Origin: Alphaproteobacteria bacterium
Lineage (GTDB): Bacteria; Pseudomonadota; Alphaproteobacteria; Rhizobiales; GCA-2746425
Assembly (NCBI GenBank): GCA_024743215.1
Contig: JANSWZ010000004.1
Coordinates: 62,001 to 126,000, forward strand
Direction: 5' to 3'
DNA: 64,000 nt
The notes below the pieces were generated by a model, which made no database searches, had not been told where the DNA came from, and saw nothing but the letters and a program-made list of their open reading frames with translations. Shown here in pieces: positions 23,168-32,735 of the stretch. Position numbers and translations under genes: made by a program. Each line of letters begins with the position of its first letter. Position 1 is the first letter of the stretch.

Positions 23168-23647
23168 ATGCCCTCATTCAACCGCCGCAACTTCTTGACC
23201 CTCACAGCCTCTGCCGCCGTCGCTGCATCGCTGGGCTTCGTCTCCAGCAGCGCCTTTGCCGCAAAGCCGCAAATCTTTACCGGTCTGGTCAAGGGCGTCG
23301 CCGTAGCCGGCCATGATCCGGTCGCCTATTTCACACAAGGCAAGCCGGTTGAAGGCAGCACGGACAACAGCCTTGTCCATGAGGGCGCTGAATGGCGTTT
23401 TTCAAGCGCGGAAAACAAAGCCATGTTCGAAGCAAACCCGGCCAAATATGCACCGCAATATGGCGGTTATTGCGCCTATGCGGTTTCTCAGGGCTACACC
23501 GCAAAGGGTGAACCTGATGTCTGGAAAATTGTGGATGACCGCCTGTATCTGAACTTCAACCGGGGCGTTCAGCGCCGTTGGGAAAAGGACATTCCGGGCC
23601 ACATCGCACAGGGTAATGGCAACTGGCCAAAAGTTTTGAATAATTGA
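23168..23647 (+). CDS. secreted YHS domain protein
   Basis: 159 residues with a signal peptide of twin-arginine appearance (NRRNFLTL followed by an Ala-rich hydrophobic stretch and an AFAA cleavage area). The mature part contains a YHS-type fold: VAVAGHDPVAYFTQGKPVEG, a region around WRFSSAENKAMFEANPAKYAPQYGGYCAYAV and a conserved ending WEKDIPGHI. YHS proteins are often metal-related, but the function here is unknown. ATG 23168 is favoured over upstream in-frame starts because the signal peptide begins there. Transcribed divergently from ssrA. Confidence 0.85.
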   Translation: MPSFNRRNFLTLTASAAVAASLGFVSSSAFAAKPQIFTGLVKGVAVAGHDPVAYFTQGKPVEGSTDNSLVHEGAEWRFSSAENKAMFEANPAKYAPQYGGYCAYAVSQGYTAKGEPDVWKIVDDRLYLNFNRGVQRRWEKDIPGHIAQGNGNWPKVLNN

Positions 23648-23691
23648 GTTCTGACTAACTGATCCTCCAAAGATCGTATCAGCAGTGGTGG

Positions 23692-24195
23692 CTACGGGTT
23701 CCGGTCAAAGACCAGAAACGTGGCCATTGCTGTATCTTTTGGGCCTTGTGGCAGCTCTTGACTGTCGCTCTGTGTCCAGTCCTGTTCTGAAAGGGCCGGG
23801 AAAGACGTATCGCCCTCCGGTTCAGTATGAATGCGCGTGAAGTAAACGCGAGAGGCCAGGGGCAGCGCCTGTGCATAAATCTGCCCGCCACCAATAATCA
23901 TGATTTCATTAGCGTTGCCGGCAAGCTCCAGTGCCGCATCCAAAGTGGCCGCTGCATCCACCCCATCCGCCTGCCAGTCCGCATTCCGTGTCACGACAAT
24001 ATTGTGGCGGCCCGGAAGCGGGCGACCAATCGACTCAAACGTCTTGCGCCCCATGACAATCGGTTTTCCGCTCGTAATGGCCTTAAAGTTTTTCAGATCA
24101 CCCGACACATGCCAGGGCATCTCGCCTTGATCGCCGATCACGTTGTTTTCGGCTGCGGCAACAACAATGCTGATTTTCGGGCTGGTTGAAATCAT
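23692..24195 (-). CDS. folA: dihydrofolate reductase
   Basis: Reduces dihydrofolate to tetrahydrofolate with NADPH. Seen: the N-terminal [22 protein letters not shown] with the substrate-loop Trp, [20 protein letters not shown] for NADPH binding, and [14 protein letters not shown]. 167 residues. Its ATG overlaps the thyA stop by 4 bases, so translation is coupled; thyA generates the dihydrofolate that this enzyme recycles. Confidence 0.96.
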   Translation of the reverse strand: MISTSPKISIVVAAAENNVIGDQGEMPWHVSGDLKNFKAITSGKPIVMGRKTFESIGRPLPGRHNIVVTRNADWQADGVDAAATLDAALELAGNANEIMIIGGGQIYAQALPLASRVYFTRIHTEPEGDTSFPALSEQDWTQSDSQELPQGPKDTAMATFLVFDRNP

Positions 24196-24986
24196 ACGGC
24201 TATCGGAGCCTTTATGTGCGGGTGAGGATCGTAGTCGGTAATCTCAAAATCTTCGAACTGGAAGTCGAAAATCGAATCCCGGTCATTCAACAAATTCAGT
24301 TTCGGTAGTGGTCTTGGTTCCCGGCTCAACTGCAATTCGGTCTGCTCCAGATGGTTGAGATACAAATGCGCATCGCCCAGCGTGTGGACAAAATCACCAA
24401 CCTGAAGATTGCAGACTTTCGCAACCATATGCGTCAGCAACGCGTAAGACGCGATGTTGAACGGAACACCCAGAAAAATATCGGCAGACCGTTGATACAA
24501 TTGACAGGACAAGCGCCCATCAGCCACATAAAACTGAAACAGGCAATGGCATGGCGGCAACGCCATATTGGGCACATCGGACGGGTTCCAGGCGCTGACG
24601 ATCAACCGGCGGCTGTCAGGATTGGTGCGGATCATGTCGATCAGCTGCGATATCTGATCAATCGTGCCGCCCTTATTGTCCGGCCATGACCGCCATTGAT
24701 GCCCATAAACCGGCCCCAGATCACCGGCTTCATCAGCCCAGTCATTCCAGATCGAAACACGGTTCTCATTGAGATAGGCAATATTGGTGTCGCCGTTCAA
24801 AAACCACAGCAATTCATAAATGATGGAGCGCAGATGCAGCTTCTTGGTGGTAACCAGCGGAAACCCTTTTGATAAATCAAAGCGCATCTGATGCCCAAAC
24901 ACCGATTTTGTGCCGGTTCCGGTGCGATCTTCCTTGCTGTGCCCCGTGTCCAGGACACGCTGCATGAGATCAAGATATTGCTTCAC
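24192..24986 (-). CDS. thyA: thymidylate synthase
   Basis: Methylates dUMP to dTMP using methylene-tetrahydrofolate. The catalytic Cys146 is in [29 protein letters not shown] is the conserved phosphate-binding region, and the N-terminal motif [12 protein letters not shown] is present. 264 residues, the same length as the E. coli enzyme. First gene of a thyA-folA operon. Confidence 0.97.
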   Translation of the reverse strand: MKQYLDLMQRVLDTGHSKEDRTGTGTKSVFGHQMRFDLSKGFPLVTTKKLHLRSIIYELLWFLNGDTNIAYLNENRVSIWNDWADEAGDLGPVYGHQWRSWPDNKGGTIDQISQLIDMIRTNPDSRRLIVSAWNPSDVPNMALPPCHCLFQFYVADGRLSCQLYQRSADIFLGVPFNIASYALLTHMVAKVCNLQVGDFVHTLGDAHLYLNHLEQTELQLSREPRPLPKLNLLNDRDSIFDFQFEDFEITDYDPHPHIKAPIAV

Positions 24987-25169
24987 AATTATGCGCTTTC
25001 ACGAATCTGTTTTGATCACGTCACAATACATGTCTCTGCCGTGAATGGGGAGCCGATACCGGGTCGGGATTCACAGCTTTCAGATAGGGTCTGGTCAGGG
25101 CGCAGTTCGCCCTTTAAAAAGCACAGCTTCTGGCTCTGCAATACACAAGAAATTATGGGAAGAGATTCT

Positions 25170-27326
25170 ATGGCTCACCGCGTCACAGATCATGATCTGC
25201 AAATCGACGAAAAACTGCATCAATTCATTGAAGAACAGGCGTTGCCCGGCACTGGCGTCAGCAGCGAATCCTTCTGGGGTGGTTTGAGCAAGCTGATCCA
25301 CGAACTGGGCCCCAAAAACGCCGCTCTTCTGACAAAGCGTGAAGACATTCAAACCGAAATCGACAATTGGCATCTGGCCCATAAAGGCCAGGCGCAGGAT
25401 ATGGAAGCCTACAAGGCGTTCCTGACCGAGATTGGTTATCTGGTACCGGAAGGCCCGGCCTTTTCAATCGAGACCGAAGCTGCCGATCCGGAAATCTGCG
25501 ATATTGCCGGGCCACAACTGGTCGTGCCGGTTATGAATGCACGCTATGCCCTGAACGCCGCCAATGCGCGCTGGGGTTCGCTTTATGATGCGCTTTACGG
25601 CACCGATGCCATGGGCGATTTACCATCGTCAAAGGGCTATGATGCAGAACGCGGTGCCCGTGTCATCGCCTGGGCACGCACGTTCCTGAACGACGCTGTA
25701 CCATTGGAAGGCGATTGGACAGACGCCACCGGCCTGTCGATCAAGGATGGCAAATTGTCCGTTGCCACAAGCGCTGGCGACATTGGCCTGAAATCCTCCG
25801 ACCAGTTGGTTGGCTTTCTGGGCGATGCAAGCGCGCCATCATCCGTGGTTCTGAAGAACAATGGCCTGCATGTGGAAATCGTGGTGGACGCTTCCAGCCC
25901 GATTGGAAGTTCTGACAATGCCAGCATCTCTGACGTACGTCTGGAATCAGCCATGTCCACCATCATGGATTGCGAAGATTCAGTCGCGGCCGTGGATGCG
26001 GAAGACAAAGTCATCGCTTACACAAACTGGCTTGGCCTGATGAAAGGCGATCTGACAGAGGAAGTCAGCAAGGGTGGCAAAAGCTTTACCCGCAAGCTCA
26101 ACCCCGATGTCACCTATCAGACCGCTGATGGTGGTTCGGTCACGCTCAAAGCCCGCTCACTGATGTTGGTGCGCAATGTGGGTCACCTGATGACCAACCC
26201 TGCAATCCTCGACAAGGATGGCAATGAAGCGCCCGAAGGCATGCTGGATGCAGCCATCACAGTCCTGATCGCCATTCATGACCGCAACCGGGACGAAAAC
26301 AAGAACTCGGAAGTTGGCTCCGTCTACATCGTAAAACCCAAAATGCACGGCCCGGAAGAGGTTGCCTTTGCCGATGAAATTTTCACCACTGTTGAAAATT
26401 TCCTGGGCCTGCCAGCCAATACGGTCAAAATGGGCATCATGGATGAAGAGCGCCGCACCACGGTGAATTTGAAAGAGTGTATTCGCGCCGCAAAAAACCG
26501 GGTTGTCTTCATCAACACTGGTTTCCTTGATCGCACAGGCGATGAAATGCACACCTCCATGGAAGCTGGTGCCATGATCCGCAAGGCAGACATGAAAGCA
26601 CAGCCATGGATTTCCGCTTATGAAGACTGGAATGTCGATGTCGGTCTGGCCTGCGGCCTGCGCGGCAAAGCCCAGATCGGCAAGGGCATGTGGGCCATGC
26701 CGGATTTGATGCAGGACATGCTGGAACAAAAGATCGGCCATCCAAAAGCCGGTGCCAACTGCGCCTGGGTGCCATCGCCAACAGCTGCCACACTGCACGC
26801 AACCCACTACCACAAGGTTGATGTCAGCGAAGTTCAGGCGAAGCTTGCCAGTGGCGGACCACGCGCAAAGCTGGACGATATTCTGACCATCCCGCTGGCG
26901 GACCGACCCAACTGGTCGACAGAAGAAGTGAAGGCCGAAATCGACAACAATGCCCAGGGCATTCTCGGCTATGTTGTGCGCTGGGTAAATCAGGGCGTTG
27001 GCTGTTCAAAGGTTCCCGACATCAACAATGTCGGCCTCATGGAAGACCGTGCCACCTGCCGCATCTCCTCGCAACATCTGGCCAATTGGCTGCATCATGG
27101 CGTGGTAACGGAAGAAAAAGTCATGGAAACCATGAAACGCATGGCAGCCGTGGTTGATGGCCAGAATGCTGGTGATCCTGATTACACCCCAATGGCCCCC
27201 GATTGCGACGGCATCGCCTTCAAGGCGGCCTGCGATTTGGTGTTTGAAGGCCGGGTTCAGCCTTCGGGTTACACAGAACCCATCCTGCATCGCAGACGGC
27301 TGGAGCTGAAAGCTCAGCAGGGCTAG
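25170..27326 (+). CDS. glcB: malate synthase G
   Basis: Condenses glyoxylate and acetyl-CoA to malate in the glyoxylate and glycolate pathways. 718 residues, the length of the G isoform, with the TIM-barrel segments [22 protein letters not shown] and [34 protein letters not shown], and the C-terminal [21 protein letters not shown]. The frame extends upstream to 24891 over thyA, but [16 protein letters not shown] is the conserved start, so ATG 25170 is used. No isocitrate lyase gene is in the window. Confidence 0.96.
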   Translation: MAHRVTDHDLQIDEKLHQFIEEQALPGTGVSSESFWGGLSKLIHELGPKNAALLTKREDIQTEIDNWHLAHKGQAQDMEAYKAFLTEIGYLVPEGPAFSIETEAADPEICDIAGPQLVVPVMNARYALNAANARWGSLYDALYGTDAMGDLPSSKGYDAERGARVIAWARTFLNDAVPLEGDWTDATGLSIKDGKLSVATSAGDIGLKSSDQLVGFLGDASAPSSVVLKNNGLHVEIVVDASSPIGSSDNASISDVRLESAMSTIMDCEDSVAAVDAEDKVIAYTNWLGLMKGDLTEEVSKGGKSFTRKLNPDVTYQTADGGSVTLKARSLMLVRNVGHLMTNPAILDKDGNEAPEGMLDAAITVLIAIHDRNRDENKNSEVGSVYIVKPKMHGPEEVAFADEIFTTVENFLGLPANTVKMGIMDEERRTTVNLKECIRAAKNRVVFINTGFLDRTGDEMHTSMEAGAMIRKADMKAQPWISAYEDWNVDVGLACGLRGKAQIGKGMWAMPDLMQDMLEQKIGHPKAGANCAWVPSPTAATLHATHYHKVDVSEVQAKLASGGPRAKLDDILTIPLADRPNWSTEEVKAEIDNNAQGILGYVVRWVNQGVGCSKVPDINNVGLMEDRATCRISSQHLANWLHHGVVTEEKVMETMKRMAAVVDGQNAGDPDYTPMAPDCDGIAFKAACDLVFEGRVQPSGYTEPILHRRRLELKAQQG

Positions 27327-27361
27327 TGACGGGCTGAAAGCTTAAAACGCGAAACAATGTT

Positions 27362-27386
27362 CAGGGCGCAACCGGGTTGCGCCCTG
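27362..27386 (+). terminator. terminator-like hairpin after glcB
   Basis: CAGGGCGCAAC-CGG-GTTGCGCCCTG, a perfect 11-base stem with a 3-base loop, 35 bases after glcB. The following T-run is short (TTTCATT), so termination is likely but not certain. Confidence 0.75.
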
Positions 27387-27532
27387 TTTCATTACTGGCA
27401 AGGACTCACAAATCAAACGATTGTTTAGACCAGGCAGCCGCGTCAATATGAACGAGCGTGAAGCCAGTTGTCGATTGCCAGTCGCGAATCGAATGCCCTT
27501 ATTTCATTCGGCCTACACGCCAGAATTCACCA

Positions 27533-27838
27533 TTATCCGGCGTAGTCGAACCCTTTTGGGATGATTGAATAGCCATCATCGACAAAGCGCACATATATGG
27601 AACCCTCATCATCCTCGGTTCCGCGACAATGAATACCCAGGCGAGTTTCACCTTCTGATTTGGTTTCATCAAATTCCAGCGGAACACTGCATGCCCCAAC
27701 TGAAGCAACTGCACTTGCTATGGCCGATATAGAGGCGGGCGACTGCATGTATCTGGCAAAATCCACAGTGTCGGCGGCAAACGATGGTGCGGTGAAAAAC
27801 ACGCAGGATGCAATTGTCAGTATTCTTGTCAGCTTCAT
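27533..27838 (-). CDS. small secreted protein of unknown function
   Basis: 101 residues with a clear signal peptide (hydrophobic core, cleavage after SFAA). The mature part has two Cys (about residues 50 and 71) that could form a disulfide and an acidic GTEDDEGSIYVRFVDDGY segment. I do not recognise the family. It is divergent from another secreted unknown at 28024, with about 185 bases between them. Confidence 0.6.
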   Translation of the reverse strand: MKLTRILTIASCVFFTAPSFAADTVDFARYMQSPASISAIASAVASVGACSVPLEFDETKSEGETRLGIHCRGTEDDEGSIYVRFVDDGYSIIPKGFDYAG

Positions 27839-28023
27839 TCTTGTTCCAGTCTTCGCTAATGTTGATAGTCGGGTTGATCGTTCTGTCGATTGGCGGGACG
27901 CCCGCTATGCCGGGCTTATTGAAGAGGTGGGGTCATCATGGATTCAGTTTGCAATCTTATTCACATTCCATTCAAGTCATTTCGATCATAATGACCAGCA
28001 TGTGATCACAACCGGAGTTAAAA

Positions 28024-28518
28024 ATGTCAGCGATTAAATTGCTATGGTGTTCAGTGTCCGCCATCGGAGTTTTGGCAACAGCCGGAGCTGCCAATGCAGA
28101 CGCGTTCAAGGAAACAACATCAAATGGCACAATGCGTTTGGAAATTGAGCAAGCCTACTCCGATGATGGTATTTCAAACCCACATGTGACGATAAACGGA
28201 GCGCGCCTGCGCCAGTTCAACGAAAAACAGAAACTGCAGATTGTCCACGCGGCAAAGCTTGATAAGCTGGAAGATGTTGTTGTTCTACATCATTGGGATG
28301 GCGGTGTTGGGTGCGCAGGCAGCCTCACCATTTTTTCCCTGTCCGAAGACGGCTTCTACCAATCTCCGGATCTGGGAACCTGTACCGAGGCCTACCAAAT
28401 CGATCTGGCCGACGATGAGGGCTCACAGGTGCTGAAAATCACCACTTATTCCGATGATGCAAAGACCGACACAACCGGGCACTGGATCTACTTCGACGGC
28501 AATCTGATCGAGAAGTAA
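28024..28518 (+). CDS. secreted protein of unknown function
   Basis: 164 residues; a signal peptide ends in GAANADA. The mature part is beta-rich and holds two Cys, in VGCAGSLTIFSL and LGTCTEAY, which may pair. GGAG lies just upstream of ATG 28024. No family recognised. It may be envelope related because of its secretion, but nothing else supports a role. Confidence 0.65.
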   Translation: MSAIKLLWCSVSAIGVLATAGAANADAFKETTSNGTMRLEIEQAYSDDGISNPHVTINGARLRQFNEKQKLQIVHAAKLDKLEDVVVLHHWDGGVGCAGSLTIFSLSEDGFYQSPDLGTCTEAYQIDLADDEGSQVLKITTYSDDAKTDTTGHWIYFDGNLIEK

Positions 28519-28611
28519 TGTCCACATTTGGAACTGAATGCTCAGCCGAGTTGGAATTGACTAAGGGTGCAATTTCGGTTGCGCTTTTTGTCATATGAGC
28601 AGAGTGATGCA

Positions 28612-29121
28612 ATGGGCGTTGATGTTGCATTGCTGATGGAGGCCAGACTGAAACACGAAATCACCTTTGCCCGATTGCCCGAAATTGAGCCGGGCGAAAT
28701 TTTGGCTCACATGTCCGATCCCCGTGTTGCAGAGCACATGCCGCTTTTGACATTCAAATGGGATGAGGCTGCAGTAACAAAATTTGTCGCAACCAAGGAA
28801 GCCTGCTGGAGCCGCGATGGCCTTGGGCATTGGGCCATATTGTCAGACAAAGACTATGTCGGTTGGGGTGGCTTCCAGAAGGAGGGCGATGAGTGGGATT
28901 ACGGTCTGGTTCTGAAACCGGATTGTTTTGGACTGGGCCCACGCATTTCAAGAAAAGCAATCGAGTTTGCCATTTCCGTTGAACGCATACCCTTCGTAAC
29001 GTTCCTTTTACCGCCATCACGCAAAAACCTTGGTGCGCTGGAAAGGCTTGGGGCCAAATTTGTGGGTGAGATAGATTTTGCCGGAACACAATTTCTCAAA
29101 TATCGGCTTGAGACGGCATGA
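28612..29121 (+). CDS. GNAT family N-acetyltransferase
   Basis: Cytosolic acetyl-CoA-dependent acetyltransferase fold. Seen: the beta strands GHWAILSDKDYVGWGGFQ and GLVLKPDCFGLGPRISRKAIEFA, the latter covering the acetyl-CoA pyrophosphate loop of the RimJ-like branch, and NLGALERLGAKFVGE near the C-terminus. 169 residues from ATG 28612; GTG 28567 and ATG 28636 are in-frame alternatives and none has a strong ribosome site. The substrate is unknown. Confidence 0.78.
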   Translation: MGVDVALLMEARLKHEITFARLPEIEPGEILAHMSDPRVAEHMPLLTFKWDEAAVTKFVATKEACWSRDGLGHWAILSDKDYVGWGGFQKEGDEWDYGLVLKPDCFGLGPRISRKAIEFAISVERIPFVTFLLPPSRKNLGALERLGAKFVGEIDFAGTQFLKYRLETA

Positions 29122-29249
29122 CTGGCTCAAAAAAATCTGAACTGACATCACCTGCCGCGTAAGGTCGCTTCCCGCAAGAAACGGGTGGTCACTTCAAGAT
29201 TGCTCGCGGTACTGGAACGCAGCAAATCATGCGCCTGGAGCCGTTCGAC

Positions 29250-30194
29250 ATGACCAACGCCACATCGCCCACATTGGATGTGAAATCGACAAGCCTGTTG
29301 TTGATGCTGGCAGCGATATGGGGTGGATCGTTTTTCTTCGGTGAAATAGCGCTGCGTGAAGTGCCACCGCTCACCATTACCCTCCACAGAATCATCTGGG
29401 CCGTGCCAATCCTGGCCATGATTGTGTACCTGAAGCGGGTTGCCATTCCCCGTTCTATGGGAGTTTGGAGCGCTTATCTGGTCATGGGCGCACTAAATAA
29501 TGCGATCCCATTTTCATTGATCTTGTGGGGGCAGACACAGATTGAAAGCGCATTGGCCGCCATTCTGAACGGCACCACAGCCATGTTTGCAGCGGTGGCC
29601 GCAGGGTTACTGCTGAAGGATGAGCCTTTAACGGCAAAGAAAATACTTGGCGCAGTGCTGGGTCTTGCCGGTGTCGCTTTCATCATGGGCCCTGATGCGT
29701 TGACTGAATTCAATCTCACCAATCTGGCGCAACTCGCCATCCTTGGCGCTACACTGTCTTACGCTTTTGCAAGTGTCTGGGGAAAAGCAGCGCTGGCTGG
29801 CCACCCGCCTTTAATGAACGCACTCGGCATGTTGATCGGCAGCACTGTGTTGATGATCCCGATTGTGCTTGTTGTGGACGGCCCGCCAAACCTTGCGCTG
29901 TCCGCAAGCGTCTGGGGCGCACTATTGGGCCTCGCAAACCTGTCGACCGCGATGGCCTATGTCCTCTATTTCGCCATTCTCGCACGGGCCGGAGCGGCCA
30001 ATTTAATGCTGGTCACATTGCTCGTTCCTCCCTGTGCAATCGCCCTTGGCGTCTTGTTCCTGGGTGAGCAGATGGGGCCAGCGGCATGGATCGGCTTCGC
30101 CATCATCGGCTTGGGCTTTGCTGTGACGGACGGACGGTTGGTTTCGTTTTTGATGCGCAAATTTTCTGCGGATGCGGGCAGAGGGCAATTTTAG
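29250..30194 (+). CDS. EamA/DMT family transporter
   Basis: Membrane protein of 314 residues with ten predicted hydrophobic helices in two repeated EamA halves (LMLAAIWGGSFFFGEIALREVPP opens the first, QLAILGATLSYAFASVWGKAAL the second). Family members export metabolites or amino acids; the substrate cannot be read from sequence. ATG 29250 has GGAG at 29238-29241; ATG 29229 is in frame but without one. Confidence 0.88.
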   Translation: MTNATSPTLDVKSTSLLLMLAAIWGGSFFFGEIALREVPPLTITLHRIIWAVPILAMIVYLKRVAIPRSMGVWSAYLVMGALNNAIPFSLILWGQTQIESALAAILNGTTAMFAAVAAGLLLKDEPLTAKKILGAVLGLAGVAFIMGPDALTEFNLTNLAQLAILGATLSYAFASVWGKAALAGHPPLMNALGMLIGSTVLMIPIVLVVDGPPNLALSASVWGALLGLANLSTAMAYVLYFAILARAGAANLMLVTLLVPPCAIALGVLFLGEQMGPAAWIGFAIIGLGFAVTDGRLVSFLMRKFSADAGRGQF

Positions 30195-30345
30195 GCCGGC
30201 GTGGGTTTCGGCCCAGAGCCGTTATTGGTTATACTTGCGTCCCTGCAGTGCCACCCTTGAGACCGGACATTCGCTGCAAGAGCGGAAGCTTTTTGATGGC
30301 AAAAGATGTAATACTTGGTTAGGTTGCGCCCGGAGGCACCCTCAA

Positions 30346-31413
30346 ATGGATTTCGAGCGAGAAACTTTCTTTGGCTTGCATTTTGAACCACGCCATATCG
30401 GCGACGGTTCTCATGTGCTTCCGGTACAGAACCTTGTTCAAGCCTTGGAGGGGTTGCAACGCACCATACATCTCGTCGCTATGATGAAAGAAGGACGAGG
30501 GGTAAGGACGCGAGCTCGTGTGACACGCGACATCGAAGATCGTTTTCAGCTTCATTGCTTAGTCCCAGAAGAAGGGAGCTATTATCAGCCGACCTTCATT
30601 ATGGAACGAGATCAAAGTCTCTTAGGCCCGGATGAAGTAAGTGAAGTGGCGGAAATAACTCGAGGCATACTGGGTTCGATTGCAAACGGCGATGAGCTGG
30701 ATTTTAACAGGACAGTGGTGGACTCTGCTTTCCGCTCACCAATTATAGCATCGCTCGGGAAGATGTTTGGCGGGCAGGGCGGACACTACCGCCTTTCTGT
30801 TGAGGACAATGCGGGCAAGATTATTGTCGATAGTGTATCTGCAACCGATGCGCTGGAACGGCTCCGGCAGGCACGGTTGTCGCCAGATACCCATTCAATC
30901 GTTACAGGCTTTTTCAATAAGGTTGACTTCAAGGAGCGCAAGCTTTCGCTGCTCATCCCAAGCACAGGGCGTTTGATCAGCTGTCTGTATGAGGAAAATA
31001 TCGAGCCGGCGCTTCTCGAGAATGCGCGAGACCTCATCCAGGTTGTCGGCACCATTGAGCTTGATGAGGACGGAAACCCGCTGAGAATTACGGATGTGCA
31101 GGAAGTGCATCCAGTCAACACCGATGACATCGATCTTATTGAGCTTCTCCCGGATTACCTCAAAGCTAACGAACTCAATAATCTTCGCATCATGGTGGAG
31201 CTGAGCGAAGATAAGCAGACGTATTTTGCGAAGATGGACAAGCTTGGCATTGATCAAGCCGCATATACCCGTTCCGATTTGGTAGACGCATTGGAAGCCG
31301 AAATTGATTTCCTTTGGAAGAATGTAGCGCAGGAGGACGACGACAAGCTTGCGCAAAAAGCCCGTTTACTCAAGGCAGAGCTCAACAAATTGTTTAAGGA
31401 AATTTCCAAATGA
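30346..31413 (+). CDS. unrecognised 355-residue protein, first gene of a toxin-like pair
   Basis: I recognise no family. The N-terminus (MDFERETFFGLHFEP) and middle look like mixed alpha/beta soluble structure with no signal peptide or membrane helix; the last 80 residues are acidic and helical (DLVDALEAEIDFLWKNVAQEDDDK), perhaps a coiled coil. ATG 30346 is preceded by GGAGG at 30332-30336; the longer open frame back to 30172 is unsupported. Its stop overlaps the ATG of the HicA-like gene by 4 bases, which indicates translational coupling. It could be an antitoxin-like or effector partner, but it is much larger than a HicB. Confidence 0.7.
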   Translation: MDFERETFFGLHFEPRHIGDGSHVLPVQNLVQALEGLQRTIHLVAMMKEGRGVRTRARVTRDIEDRFQLHCLVPEEGSYYQPTFIMERDQSLLGPDEVSEVAEITRGILGSIANGDELDFNRTVVDSAFRSPIIASLGKMFGGQGGHYRLSVEDNAGKIIVDSVSATDALERLRQARLSPDTHSIVTGFFNKVDFKERKLSLLIPSTGRLISCLYEENIEPALLENARDLIQVVGTIELDEDGNPLRITDVQEVHPVNTDDIDLIELLPDYLKANELNNLRIMVELSEDKQTYFAKMDKLGIDQAAYTRSDLVDALEAEIDFLWKNVAQEDDDKLAQKARLLKAELNKLFKEISK

Positions 31414-31694
31414 ATTTGGAGCGCTCGAAGGTCAAAGCAAACCTTCCGAAAAAAGGTTTTGTCGAGCAAGAGGACCGGAAACATGTCTTTTATCATTTTC
31501 ACCATGATGGGAAGAAAACCCATATCCGCACCCACGTTAGCCATGGGGGCAAATACAAAACGCTAGGTGATGATCTGGTCTCCAAGATGGCCAAACAATG
31601 CAAGCTAACAACCAAGAATTTCAAAGGTCTCGCTGAATGCACGTTATCCCATGAGGAATACGTCAATCTCCTCAAAGAGGCCGAAGAGCTTTAG
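31410..31694 (+). CDS. HicA-like (YcfA type) putative toxin
   Basis: 94 residues, basic, with a dsRBD-like HicA pattern: KKGFVEQEDRKHVFYHFHHDGKKTHIRTHVSHGG, where the His-rich strand corresponds to the catalytic His region of HicA mRNA interferases, then KTLGDDLVSKMAKQCKL, the conserved last helix. A C-terminal extension (about 25 residues, ending LSHEEYVNLLKEAEEL) is found in a HicA-like subgroup I have seen without a normal HicB. ATGA overlap with the upstream gene. Toxin activity is inference. Confidence 0.65.
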   Translation: MNLERSKVKANLPKKGFVEQEDRKHVFYHFHHDGKKTHIRTHVSHGGKYKTLGDDLVSKMAKQCKLTTKNFKGLAECTLSHEEYVNLLKEAEEL

Positions 31695-32030
31695 CAGAGT
31701 TCCTTCGATATCTGCAAATTGAAGTGGACATTCGTTCGAACTGCGGCCAATGCAACACATGCCCAATAATACTCGCATCTAGCCCACTCTCGCGGCCAGA
31801 GCATTGGCTTAGGGATGAGGGCAGGTTCTAGCCGCGCCATAGAAATCATGCGCGGACCCTTCCTTAGACGCGCACATCTTCTAGCAATAACTCGTGGGTA
31901 GAGTATTGCGGATTGTCGATATCACCTTGATCATACAAGTTTTGGTGAGATTCAACATACATCACAGTGGCCTTGATCATTCTAAGGTTTTACAAGCAAA
32001 GTGACTTAATCATAAGTCTAATTTGTGGAG
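31695..32030. other. intergenic region between the HicA-like gene and the next unknown gene
   Basis: No gene or RNA is seen. The composition is AT-richer than the core regions by eye, particularly 31900-32030, which may hold the promoter of the downstream gene. No repeat or attachment site is evident. Confidence 0.4.
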
Positions 32031-32591
32031 ATGAATGCTGTGAGGACAGTTCACGACGTAGAAGAGATGACAGCAATTGAACAAGAACGTTCGCTAATCA
32101 GTGTCTATGTTGATCGCGCTTACGATCAAGAGAAAATTGAATGGCTCATAAAGGCTCGCGAGGGGTTTGATCATCATGCAAGGGATAGTTGGCATTTACT
32201 AATACCATTAAAGCATGGTTACGGTGTTGATAGCTGGATTCAGCCTGACCAATACGGGGTCGCCTTTGCGGCGGATTTGATAGAAAAACTTGAAATAGAA
32301 TTCGCAGCGCTTCCTTGCATCGTTTTTCGCGCCTTGGGAGAGGAGTGCTATTATCTGAAGCTTGGAGGTTTTGCACGCGAACAGTTCTTCGAGGAAATTG
32401 GACTGATCGCCGATCTTGCGCGCAGGTGCCACGCAGGCGGGCCGGATGATCCCAACGACTTTCGCAAATATGTAAATAAGCGGATTGCAAGTCATCTTCG
32501 CCGCCGCAAACTTCTAAGCGCAACACACAGTGCGCTGCCGGTTCTTGGAACGCTCTTAGGTGGAGTTGTCAATCTGGCTGAACTGGTATGA
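32031..32591 (+). CDS. unrecognised protein with hydrophobic C-terminus
   Basis: About 186 residues and no family recognised. The body is soluble and aromatic-rich (SWHLLIPLKHGYGVDSWIQPDQYG), followed by FRKYVNKRIASHLRRRK, a strongly basic stretch, and a final 20-residue hydrophobic segment (LPVLGTLLGGVVNLAELV) that could insert in a membrane. The start is uncertain: GTG 32025, ATG 32031 and ATG 32067 are in frame. It precedes the AlbA_2 gene by about 145 bases on the same strand and shares its AT-rich composition. Confidence 0.55.
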   Translation: MNAVRTVHDVEEMTAIEQERSLISVYVDRAYDQEKIEWLIKAREGFDHHARDSWHLLIPLKHGYGVDSWIQPDQYGVAFAADLIEKLEIEFAALPCIVFRALGEECYYLKLGGFAREQFFEEIGLIADLARRCHAGGPDDPNDFRKYVNKRIASHLRRRKLLSATHSALPVLGTLLGGVVNLAELV

Positions 32592-32735
32592 TGACTAATA
32601 TCGATAGCGACCAAATTGGATAAAAATTCATGCCCTTGTCCGACATTGAGCTGGACAAAACAGAGACTGTTCTGGTTCGCGGAAGCAAGCATTTTTCCTC
32701 GCACAAATTTCAGAAATCACAAAGGTTCAAGCAAA

